This document shows positions 7,821-15,182 of a DNA stretch of 19,502 nucleotides, in pieces (the first letter of the stretch is position 1; every line of letters starts with the position of its first letter). The stretch is from Nitrosopumilales archaeon (GTDB taxonomy: Archaea; Thermoproteota; Nitrososphaeria; Nitrososphaerales; Nitrosopumilaceae), in assembly GCA_025350175.1 (NCBI GenBank), contig JANXYF010000222.1, positions 1-19,502 of the forward strand, written 5' to 3'. Under the pieces are notes generated by a model. The model ran no database searches, had not been told where the DNA came from, and worked only from the letters and a program-made list of their open reading frames with translations. Made by a program: the position numbers and the translations under genes.

Positions 7821-8408
7821 ATGATAAAAAAACTAAAACGCTTGATGAATAATCGCTTTATGTCATTAGCGTCTTTTATAGTCGTTCTATTATTGATTAC
7901 CGCAGTAGGGGGCCAGAGCATGTCTGCATATGCCGCATATTCTAATCCTCCATCCTTTGGTGGCGGAAAATCATTGAAGTATTCTGATGGATTAGTAATC
8001 AATGGAAATACCTTCGACATTTCAAAGTTTTCTCAAAAACTGGCAACACCGCAGATCCTAACTTTAGGAAAATCATCTTCAATCACTCTTAAAATATTTG
8101 ATAATGCCGGTCCTACTACTATAAGGGTAGTCGGACTTTATATGAACATGCAGGGAACTAACTTGGCAAACAAAGGTGATACTTCTATATCATATCCTAT
8201 GAATGGTAATGCAGTTTTTCTCAGTGATCCTCACAAACTTTTAGGTACTGTTACTGCTGAATATAAAATCGTAAAACCCTTTGTCTATGTAACATTTCAC
8301 ATAACACCAATATCTAAAATGGATACTTCTAACTTGATTGTAAGTGCACTTGATGATCATAGGGCTCTAACAAATTCTTTGATAATTAACGCGATAAACT
8401 TTTCATAG
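7821..8408 (+). CDS. Small secreted protein of unknown function
   Basis: A 195-residue exported protein. The N-terminus has a basic stretch (MIKKLKRLMNNRF), a hydrophobic core (LASFIVVLLLITAV) and a likely cleavage region around SAYAA near residue 40, a classical signal peptide. The mature part, about 155 residues, alternates hydrophobic and polar residues with many Thr, Ser, Gly and Asn, suggesting a beta-sandwich. It starts with a flexible PPSFGGGK segment. No cysteine, no membrane anchor and no catalytic motif was recognised. An in-frame ATG at 7845 is an alternative start and suits the TATA-like box at 7812-7821 better, but would shorten the basic n-region. It is followed by 199 bp without a clear gene. 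It is probably an extracytoplasmic protein of the archaeal envelope; role unknown. Confidence 0.75.
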   Translation: MIKKLKRLMNNRFMSLASFIVVLLLITAVGGQSMSAYAAYSNPPSFGGGKSLKYSDGLVINGNTFDISKFSQKLATPQILTLGKSSSITLKIFDNAGPTTIRVVGLYMNMQGTNLANKGDTSISYPMNGNAVFLSDPHKLLGTVTAEYKIVKPFVYVTFHITPISKMDTSNLIVSALDDHRALTNSLIINAINFS

Positions 8409-8607
8409 AAATTTACTCATCTGTTTCTTAATCATTTAATACTTCAGGTTATAATCTCTAATCATTTCTTGTGGATATATGCACTGATTTTTTATTTGAG
8501 TAAATGATCGGCGTAGAACCAATTGCACTAGATGTTACACTGGATCAATCTTGCAATTTATATCCAATCTACTGATCATTTATTTCAAATTGAAATCCAA
8601 AGTAAAG
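8409..8607. other. 199-bp intergenic region with promoter, palindrome and long inverted repeat
   Basis: The longest gene-free stretch here. It contains a 9-bp perfect inverted repeat, ATTTACTCA (8411-8419) and TGAGTAAAT (8497-8505), separated by 77 nt, with a T-run (8487-8493) inside that could end the upstream transcript. A 23-codon ORF (8504-8575, ATG to TGA) is present but too short to support. A TTTATATCC element lies at 8557-8565, and ATTTATTT at 8578-8585 is about 26 nt before the ATG at 8608, so the latter is the likely TATA box. No tRNA-like fold was seen. Confidence 0.4.
8582..8596. promoter_or_regulatory. Perfect 15-bp palindrome at the nuclease promoter
   Basis: ATTTCAA-A-TTGAAAT, 7-bp arms around one base, lying 11 bp before the ATG at 8608 and overlapping the end of the likely TATA box. 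This is the position expected for a repressor site. A closely related palindrome occurs at 9621-9635. The binding protein is not known. Confidence 0.35.
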
Positions 8608-9570
8608 ATGACCTCAAACGGAATTGTGGTACAATGTGATGGTAACACAGTAAATCTTGATCCAAAGCGTGGAATGGGCACAGGCATAAGTTTTGTATCG
8701 CATGCACATCTGGATCACTTACACAATCAACGTGGAAATGGTATACTTATTGCATCAAAACAGACAACAGCTATTGCAAAGCTAAGGGGGTATTCAATTG
8801 AAAATTATGTTGAAGAGTATGAGAATTTTTCAATGATTGATGCAGGACATATACTTGGTGCTAAAGGACTCTTGTTTGATGATGTTTTTTACACCGGAGA
8901 TATCTCAATTCGTGATAGAGGATTTATGAAAGGTGCAATGGCTCCAAAATGCAAGACTCTGATTACTGAATGCACTTTTGGAATGCCAGAATATGTATTT
9001 CCTACAATTGATGAGACTGTAAAAAAAGTAAATGAGATTATATCCGAACTTTATGGTAAAGGGAAACCTGTCATACTTCTGGGCTATGAACTTGGAAAGG
9101 CGCAGATTTTATCATACTTGTTTTCTCACTGGCAGCCATACTATCATGATTCTGTAAAAAAAGTAAATGACTTGTATAGACAATTTGGCGTTGATCTTAA
9201 TGAGTCTCTAGGTCATACTGAAGCTGAATTGCAAGGGCTTTTAGATAAAAAACCATGGCTTATGATTGCACCAAACATGAGTGGACAAAATGCATTTGTA
9301 AAACACATGAAGTCCAAGTATGATGCAATAACTATAGGCTTTAGTGGATGGGCGCAATCATCAAGATTTTCATTTGCACGAGGCCATGATTATTCAATTC
9401 CATTAAGTGATCATTGCGATTACAATGAATTAATTGATCTTGTAAAAAGATGTAATCCTGAAAAAATCTATACCGTTCACGGCTTTGTAGATGAGTTTGC
9501 AGCAAATTTATCCAAGATGGGCTATGATGCACAACCTCTTCGAGAAAACTCACTTGATGATTTTGTATAG
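8608..9570 (+). CDS. Short beta-CASP metallo-beta-lactamase nuclease (COG1236-like)
   Basis: A 320-residue protein of the metallo-beta-lactamase/beta-CASP family, whose members cut or trim RNA or DNA. Zinc ligand motifs in order: SHAHLDHL (H32, H34, D36, H37), DAGHILGA (H81), YTGD (D98), LITECTFG (E121), then the beta-CASP part with GYELGKAQ, SDHCDYNEL (H269) and YTVHGF (H291). It has no N-terminal KH domains, so it is not the long archaeal termination nuclease FttA/aCPSF1; it is nearer in size to the group annotated as mRNA 3'-end processing factor or ligase-associated exonuclease. The ATG at 8608 is preferred over a TTG at 8551 because homology starts there and a TATA-like box lies 26 nt upstream. 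No ligase gene is next to it. Family certain; whether RNA or DNA is the substrate is open. Confidence 0.87.
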   Translation: MTSNGIVVQCDGNTVNLDPKRGMGTGISFVSHAHLDHLHNQRGNGILIASKQTTAIAKLRGYSIENYVEEYENFSMIDAGHILGAKGLLFDDVFYTGDISIRDRGFMKGAMAPKCKTLITECTFGMPEYVFPTIDETVKKVNEIISELYGKGKPVILLGYELGKAQILSYLFSHWQPYYHDSVKKVNDLYRQFGVDLNESLGHTEAELQGLLDKKPWLMIAPNMSGQNAFVKHMKSKYDAITIGFSGWAQSSRFSFARGHDYSIPLSDHCDYNELIDLVKRCNPEKIYTVHGFVDEFAANLSKMGYDAQPLRENSLDDFV

Positions 9571-9620
9571 GTCTGTACCTAAAATCATGACTTGACAATC
9601 CACTACTAAAACTTCATGAT

Positions 9621-9635
9621 ATTCCAAATTGGAAT
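9621..9635. promoter_or_regulatory. Perfect 15-bp palindrome upstream of the surface-protein gene
   Basis: ATTCCAA-A-TTGGAAT has 7-bp arms around a single base. It differs from the palindrome at 8582-8596 at two positions that change together and keep the dyad. It sits 65 bp before the ATG at 9701, within a 130-bp gap that also has TATA-like sequences near 9664-9671 and 9680-9689. Candidate regulator-binding site. Confidence 0.35.
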
Positions 9636-9700
9636 TTTAAAACTATGGGGTTTGCCCATCTGGCTATATTGTTTGACATGTATAATATACCCGAATCCAA

Positions 9701-10780
9701 ATGAAGAAGATTGCTTTCTCTAAAGGAAATAAAATTTTATATCTGTTATCGATTTCTAGTGGCGTCGTGCTAATTTCTTTCATAGGACATGTAGATTTTT
9801 CTTTTGCATCTAATTTAGTTGGAGATGCCCCAAATCTGTCCGTATCTATGTCTGACAATTCAATTATTATGACTCCTACAGTGTCAGTCTCAGGCACTGC
9901 TGCTGATAATTTACAAATTTCATCCATGACTTGGAATGTGGATAATTCGAACGTACTTCCAATTACTGGAATTGTCCCAGGTACATCTATTGCTTGGTCA
10001 TTTGATATTTCTCATTTATCAAATGGACTACATGCCTTACAAATCAATGCTACCAACTCTGCAGGAGTTGTAACATCTAAAAAAATGTCATTTACACTCT
10101 ATACTGATTCTCCTGTGCCAACTGCATCATTACCTAATGGTACCTACAAGGGATATCAAACTGTAAAACTTGAGACAAGCGATCCTGCACTGATATTCTA
10201 TACTCTGGATGGCACGACACCTACTTTGTCTAGTTCACATGGACAAGATTCTATAACGCTACCAAAAATTAGCTCAAATACAATTCTCAAGTTCTTTGCA
10301 GTAGATGCTTATGGAGTAAAGTCTAATGTTAGTACTCAAGTTTACATAATTGACGATGGAATGTCATCAACATCAATTCTATCTAATGCTAACAATGTGA
10401 TTACAAGTATACAAAAAATACAGACTACAAGCACACTTGAAAATAACACAATATCTGAGTTAACTGCGTCCTCTACTACGATATTACCTAAATCCTCAAA
10501 TGTTGTTTCAAGTAAATCTGTTCTAACAACCTCTCAAAATATGACTACAACTAACACCAATTCTACAATCCCTGTTGCAGTACAATCTAACAGCACTGTT
10601 TCAAGTACAACCTCTCAAAATATGACTACAACTAACACCAATTCCACATTGCCTGTTACAGTACAATCTAACAACACTGTTTCTACTAAAAATATGACTG
10701 CCGTTCACACCAACTCTACATCATCTGTCATAACTACTACCAATAGTACAACCGGCATACCTGCTAATGGTACAAAATAG
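9701..10780 (+). CDS. Secreted Ser/Thr/Asn-rich surface protein with chitobiase-C-terminal-like domain
   Basis: A 359-residue exported protein. Residues 1-37 form a signal peptide (MKKIAFSKGNKI, hydrophobic core, FSFASN cleavage region). About 43-137 looks like an Ig-like beta-sandwich (VSVSGTAADN, NGLHALQINATNSAG). About 143-218 matches the chitobiase/beta-hexosaminidase C-terminal (CHB_HEX_C/FN3-associated) type: YKGYQTVKLETS, then IFYTLDGTTPT. From about 222 to the end the chain is a low-complexity Ser/Thr/Asn stalk with two 27-residue repeats and a degenerate third. I count 15 N-x-S/T sequons, ten of them in the last 80 residues, suggesting heavy N-glycosylation. There is no C-terminal membrane helix, so attachment would be through other surface proteins, or it is released. 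It ends 9 bp before the convergent uvrC end. Adhesion or envelope role is inferred. Confidence 0.82.
   Translation: MKKIAFSKGNKILYLLSISSGVVLISFIGHVDFSFASNLVGDAPNLSVSMSDNSIIMTPTVSVSGTAADNLQISSMTWNVDNSNVLPITGIVPGTSIAWSFDISHLSNGLHALQINATNSAGVVTSKKMSFTLYTDSPVPTASLPNGTYKGYQTVKLETSDPALIFYTLDGTTPTLSSSHGQDSITLPKISSNTILKFFAVDAYGVKSNVSTQVYIIDDGMSSTSILSNANNVITSIQKIQTTSTLENNTISELTASSTTILPKSSNVVSSKSVLTTSQNMTTTNTNSTIPVAVQSNSTVSSTTSQNMTTTNTNSTLPVTVQSNNTVSTKNMTAVHTNSTSSVITTTNSTTGIPANGTK
10526..10687 (+). repeat. Two 81-bp tandem repeats inside the surface-protein gene
   Basis: Units 10526-10606 and 10607-10687 agree at 74 of 81 bases by eye, with the first 38 identical. The period is a multiple of three, so each unit encodes 27 residues rich in Thr, Ser and Asn with three N-glycosylation sequons. 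A degenerate third copy continues to about 10755. The near identity suggests recent duplication or repeated gene conversion. Confidence 0.85.
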
Positions 10781-10789
10781 ACGTAAAAT

Positions 10790-12373
10790 TCAAGTAAATT
10801 TACGAATTGCCCTGTTATATGCAACTCCGAATCTATGTGCCTCGTCTCTTGCATGTTGTAAAACTTTGAGTGCCGGATTATTCTTTGGCATTATGAGTGG
10901 TTTATTGGCTTTGGGATGGTATACCTCTTCATTTTCCTTTGCAAGTGAGACACATGGAACTTTAACGCCCGCCGAATGCAGTGCATCAAGTGCAGCGTTT
11001 AGCTGACCGCGTCCACCGTCAATTAAAACCAAATCTGGCATTCCTGTTTTTTCTTCTTTTAATCTCAGGTAACGTCTTTTAACTATCTCTTTAATCATTG
11101 CAAAATCATCTCTTCCCTTTACTGTTTTTATCTTGAATTTTCTATATCCTGACTTGTGTGGTCTTCCATCTACAAGACATGACATGGAGCCCACAGCATA
11201 ATCTTCACCATGGTTTGAAATATCAAAACACTCTATTGTTTTAGGAATGTTTTCCAGTCCTAGTTTTTCTTGCAGTTCAATTAATGCAGGGTCTGCACCC
11301 TTTGATATTGTAAGGGAGATGTTTCTCATGATAAGATCCACTATCTCTCGCCTTTTTCCAGACATTGGAACTGTGATATTTACCTTAAAACCCGATGCAC
11401 GGGAAAACACTTCCTCTAGTATATCTTTTCTCTCTGGTATTTCACTTACTATTACATACTTTGGAATTGGATTTGTAGAATAATACTGCGACAAGAAACT
11501 AGAAAATGAATTGTCTCCAACTAGATCAAAAGAAAACTTGTTTCTGTCTTTTATTACTCCATTTGAAAGTCTAAAGCTCATCAAGTATGCAGTCTGATCT
11601 TTTATCTTGATTCCAAAATATTCTTCATCTGAACCAACCCTTGGAGTCTCCATGTTTTGTTTTATCTGTAGGCTGGAAAGTCGCTGCAATGTTTCGTGAA
11701 TCTCTTTTGCTCTTTCATATTGTAGATTATTTGAAGCCTGTTTCATTTCTTTATCTAATTTATTTACAAAGTCTTCCAATCTCTGTTTTCCTTTTAGAAT
11801 TGATTCTAGTTCTGAAATGTTTTTTCCATAATTTACTTGAGCTTGCTTGAACTGACACGGTGCCTCACAGTTTCCAATGTGGTATTCAAGACATGCCTCT
11901 TTTGGCAGTTTTTTACAAATTCTAATCTTAAACGTCTTACGCAAAAGGCCAATTGATAGCATCTTTGAGCTTCCATGCGTAAATGGCCCGTACACTCTTC
12001 CTCCCCCAAGAAATTCCCCTGTTCTTGTACGTCTTGCTACCATGAGGCGGGGATATTGCTCATTTGTTATTCTGAGATAGGTATATCGTTGCTGGTCTTT
12101 GAGTTCAATATTGTATGGGGGTCTATATCGTTTGATCATGTTTGCTTCTAGTAAAAATGCCTCCTCTTCGTTATCTGTCAAGACAAATTCTATATCATGG
12201 ATTTTTTCAACAAGTTTCTGAGTCTTGTAGTTTTGATTTTTCAAAAAATATGACTTGACTCTATTTTTTAGATTCTTTGCCTTTCCGATGTATAATATCT
12301 TCTCACCAGAATCTTTCATGATATAGATTCCAGGGTGTGATGGAATTGTTACCTTTGATATGTCAAGAGTCAT
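10790..12373 (-). CDS. uvrC: UvrABC excinuclease subunit C, lacking the C-terminal HhH domain
   Basis: Makes the dual incisions in bacterial-type nucleotide excision repair. The 527 residues carry the GIY-YIG nuclease (GIY at 15-17, YIG at 28-30, R38, E76), four cysteines (153, 161, 169, 173) matching the Fe-S ligand region described for E. coli UvrC, a UVR motif (about 203-232) that contacts UvrB, and the RNase-H-like nuclease with FDISNHGE (D384), GRDDFAMI (D423), VLIDGGRGQ (D452) and EAHRF (H513). The chain stops 14 residues after that His, whereas the ~600-residue bacterial enzymes continue into a tandem helix-hairpin-helix DNA-binding domain. It is the last gene of the uvrB-uvrA-uvrC operon, its ATG overlapping the uvrA end by 11 bp. 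No Shine-Dalgarno-like sequence is seen before the start. Confidence 0.96.
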   Translation of the reverse strand: MTLDISKVTIPSHPGIYIMKDSGEKILYIGKAKNLKNRVKSYFLKNQNYKTQKLVEKIHDIEFVLTDNEEEAFLLEANMIKRYRPPYNIELKDQQRYTYLRITNEQYPRLMVARRTRTGEFLGGGRVYGPFTHGSSKMLSIGLLRKTFKIRICKKLPKEACLEYHIGNCEAPCQFKQAQVNYGKNISELESILKGKQRLEDFVNKLDKEMKQASNNLQYERAKEIHETLQRLSSLQIKQNMETPRVGSDEEYFGIKIKDQTAYLMSFRLSNGVIKDRNKFSFDLVGDNSFSSFLSQYYSTNPIPKYVIVSEIPERKDILEEVFSRASGFKVNITVPMSGKRREIVDLIMRNISLTISKGADPALIELQEKLGLENIPKTIECFDISNHGEDYAVGSMSCLVDGRPHKSGYRKFKIKTVKGRDDFAMIKEIVKRRYLRLKEEKTGMPDLVLIDGGRGQLNAALDALHSAGVKVPCVSLAKENEEVYHPKANKPLIMPKNNPALKVLQHARDEAHRFGVAYNRAIRKFT

Positions 12374-15182
12374 TTTTTAAGATACGTTTCAGATATTGGC
12401 CAGTATAGCTTCTTGGGTTTTGTGCAATTTGCTCTGGAGTGCCTGTTGCAACAATTGTTCCACCTCCATCTCCTCCCTCTGGACCCAAATCAATTATCCA
12501 ATCGGAATTTTTTATAACATCCATGTTGTGCTCTATTATGATTATGGTATTTCCAAGTTTTACCAGTCTGTTTAACACTTCAAGTAATTTTTGCACATCT
12601 GCAAAGTGAAGTCCGGTTGTTGGCTCATCCAAGATGTAGACTGTTCTTCCAGTATCGCGCTTTGATAATTCTGATGAAAGTTTTACACGCTGGGCTTCTC
12701 CACCTGACAATGTTGTGGCAGCTTGTCCAAGCTTGATGTATCCAAGACCTACATCTACTACTGTCTGCAGCTTTCTCTGAATTGAAGGAATGTTTGTAAA
12801 AAATTCCAACGCTTCTACTACTGTCATTGCAAGAATATCTGAAATGTTTTTGTCCTTATAATGAACTGCAAGTGTTTCAGAATTGTACCGCTTGCCTTTA
12901 CATTCATCACATACTACGTATACATCTGATAGAAACTGCATCTCTATCTTTTTGACTCCGTCTCCTTCGCATGCAAAACATCTCCCATCTGCAACGTTGA
13001 ATGAAAACTGGCCAGGAGTGTATCCTCGCTCCTTTGAAAGTTCAGTTCCTGCGTATAGTTCCCTAATTGGAGTGAATGCGCCAATGTATGTGGCAGGATT
13101 TGAGCGTGGAGTACGCCCGATTGGAGATTGGTCTATTCCTATCACCTTGTCTATCTCACCCATGCCTGAAATTGCCTTGTGTCTGCCGGGTCTGTCTATT
13201 GAGCCATAGATTTCTGACGCTAGTGCCTTGTACAAAATGTCATTTATCAGAGTGGATTTTCCAGAGCCTGACACTCCGGTTACTGTGATCATCATTCCTA
13301 GGGGAAACTCGACATCAATATTTTTGAGATTGTTCTCTGCTGCACCTTTTAGGACCAACTTGCCTTTTTGTTCATGTTTTCTTTTTGCAAGTTTTATCGC
13401 ATCATGATTTTTGAGATATTTTGCTGTAACTGATTTTTCACTTTTTAGAATTTCATTTATTGTTCCTTCAAAGACTACGCTTCCTCCATGGACTCCTGCA
13501 CCTGGTCCCAAGTCTATGATCCAGTCAGAGCTGCGCATTACTTCTTCATCATGCTCTACTACAAGTATTGTATTTCCTAAATCACGAAGCTTTGTTAATG
13601 TCTTGATTAGTTTTGCGTTGTCTCTTTGGTGTAGTCCAATTGTTGGCTCGTCAAGAACATAGAGTACTCCTGTTAAGTTTGATCCTATCTGTGTTGCAAG
13701 TCTTATTCGCTGAGCTTCTCCACCTGACAGTGTAGAGCTTACTCGATTAAGTGTAAGATAATTTAGTCCGACATTTTTTAGAAATTCAAGTCTTGAGAGA
13801 ACTTCTTTTAAAATGGATTTTGCAATATATCTTTCAGTCTCACTTAGCTGAAGATTTTTGAAAAACTCGTAACATGAATCAATTGACAAGTCACACACAT
13901 CCATTATGGATAATGAATTAATCGATACCGCAAGTGCCTCATCTTTTAGCCTTCTACCCTTGCATGTGTTGCATGGAGTCTCCCGCATGAATTTGGATAG
14001 TTCTTCTCTTTTTGATTCTGAATCAGTCTCTGTAAAATTTTTCTGAAGACTTGGAATTACGCCATGAAAAGTATTGGTATACTCCCATCTGGAATCAGTT
14101 GACTGGGATTCGTATGAAAACTTAACAGCTTCTCCACTCCCATACAAAATAACCTCCAATTGTTTCGGAGTCATTTTATTAATTGGAGTCATCAAATCAA
14201 AGTCGTATTTTTTTCCAACATCTCTTAGGGTTTGTCTTCTAAATGATGAAAATCTGCCTGACCATGGAACTATGGCTCCATCTAGTATTGATTTTGTCTT
14301 GTCTGGGATTAGTAAATCCGGCTCAAACTCTAACTTTACTCCTAATCCATGGCATGTCTTGCATGCTCCAAATGGAGAATTGAATGAAAATCCTCTAGGT
14401 TCTAGCTCCCCTATTGAGATTCCACAAAATGGACATGCGTTATTTTGAGAGTAGATTTTTTCTTCAGTATCAACAATCATGACATCTCCTTTTCCTGCCT
14501 TGAGAGCTGTTTGGATTGATTCGTATAACCTACTTTTTTCTTCCCAGGATGCCTTGACTCTATCAACTACGATCTCTATGTTGTGCCACTTTTGCTTGTC
14601 AAGTGTTGGAAACTCCCCTGTTATCTCTATTATTTCTCCATCTACTCGAATTCTTGAATATCCTTGTTTTTTTACATCTTCAAATAATTTTTCATAAGTT
14701 CCTTTTTTTCTTCTAACAAGTGATGCAAGAATTAGGATTTTTCTTCCTTCGGATTCTTTGAGAATTGATTCACAAATTGATTCAACAGACTGGTTTGATA
14801 TTTTGCGCGCGCATCTTGGACAGTGGGGGGTACCAATTCTTGCATATAGCAATCTTAGATAATCATAAATTTCTGTTATTGTTCCAACAGTGGACCTTGG
14901 ATTTTTGCTTGTCGTCTTTTGCTGTATTGATATGGCGGGGGACAGGCCTTCAATTGAATCAACATCGGGCTTGTTCATCATCTCAAGGAATTGTCTTGCA
15001 TATGATGAAAGTGATTCTACATATCTTCGCTGTCCTTCTGCATATATTGTATCAAAAGCAAGTGTTGATTTTCCAGATCCTGACAGTCCTGTAATTACTA
15101 CTAGTTTATTCTTTGGAATATCTACATTGATGTTTTTTAAATTGTGCTCCCTTGCACCACGGATGATTAACTTGTCATTCAT
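12363..15182 (-). CDS. uvrA: UvrABC excinuclease subunit A (damage-recognition ATPase)
   Basis: Dimeric DNA-damage sensor that loads UvrB. The 939 residues match the bacterial length. Two ABC modules are complete: Walker A GLSGSGKS (32-39) with signature LSGGEAQRIRL (485-495) and DEPT (511-514), and Walker A GVSGSGKS (636-643) with LSGGEAQRVKL (825-835) and DEPT (852-855). Zinc cysteine pairs appear at 250/253 with 274/277, at 404/407, and at 735/738 with 758/761; an extra CPRC occurs at 121-124. The UvrB-interacting and insertion domains lie between the first Walker A and its signature. It starts with ATG at 15182, overlapping the uvrB end by 8 bp, and ends inside the uvrC start. All catalytic features are intact, so the gene should be functional. 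Confidence 0.98.
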   Translation of the reverse strand: MNDKLIIRGAREHNLKNINVDIPKNKLVVITGLSGSGKSTLAFDTIYAEGQRRYVESLSSYARQFLEMMNKPDVDSIEGLSPAISIQQKTTSKNPRSTVGTITEIYDYLRLLYARIGTPHCPRCARKISNQSVESICESILKESEGRKILILASLVRRKKGTYEKLFEDVKKQGYSRIRVDGEIIEITGEFPTLDKQKWHNIEIVVDRVKASWEEKSRLYESIQTALKAGKGDVMIVDTEEKIYSQNNACPFCGISIGELEPRGFSFNSPFGACKTCHGLGVKLEFEPDLLIPDKTKSILDGAIVPWSGRFSSFRRQTLRDVGKKYDFDLMTPINKMTPKQLEVILYGSGEAVKFSYESQSTDSRWEYTNTFHGVIPSLQKNFTETDSESKREELSKFMRETPCNTCKGRRLKDEALAVSINSLSIMDVCDLSIDSCYEFFKNLQLSETERYIAKSILKEVLSRLEFLKNVGLNYLTLNRVSSTLSGGEAQRIRLATQIGSNLTGVLYVLDEPTIGLHQRDNAKLIKTLTKLRDLGNTILVVEHDEEVMRSSDWIIDLGPGAGVHGGSVVFEGTINEILKSEKSVTAKYLKNHDAIKLAKRKHEQKGKLVLKGAAENNLKNIDVEFPLGMMITVTGVSGSGKSTLINDILYKALASEIYGSIDRPGRHKAISGMGEIDKVIGIDQSPIGRTPRSNPATYIGAFTPIRELYAGTELSKERGYTPGQFSFNVADGRCFACEGDGVKKIEMQFLSDVYVVCDECKGKRYNSETLAVHYKDKNISDILAMTVVEALEFFTNIPSIQRKLQTVVDVGLGYIKLGQAATTLSGGEAQRVKLSSELSKRDTGRTVYILDEPTTGLHFADVQKLLEVLNRLVKLGNTIIIIEHNMDVIKNSDWIIDLGPEGGDGGGTIVATGTPEQIAQNPRSYTGQYLKRILKNDS

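Noticed and set aside
8504..8575. 23-codon ORF as a real peptide gene
   Set aside because: It is short enough to occur by chance and has no convincing promoter or family resemblance; kept only as part of the spacer finding.
8409..8607. Possible tRNA gene in the largest gap
   Set aside because: No GTTCRA-type T-loop with paired arms or acceptor stem was found, and the region is too AT-rich for an archaeal tRNA.
8551..8607. TTG at 8551 as the nuclease start
   Set aside because: The added 19 residues (hydrophobic then basic) have no family counterpart and include the probable TATA box; the ATG at 8608 fits both promoter and homology.
10526..10687. Possible CRISPR-like or mobile repeat
   Set aside because: The two 81-bp units are in frame within a surface-protein gene, adjacent without spacers, and explained as coding tandem repeats.
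10700..10792. Frameshift as the cause of the short UvrC
   Set aside because: The minus strand immediately beyond the stop shows no HhH-like coding sequence, and this DNA codes for the convergent surface protein.
14074..14448. 124-codon open frame on the plus strand opposite uvrA
   Set aside because: It lies wholly inside uvrA, has no promoter or family motif, and arises from the codon pattern of the real gene; the same holds for the other plus-strand frames within the uvr operon.
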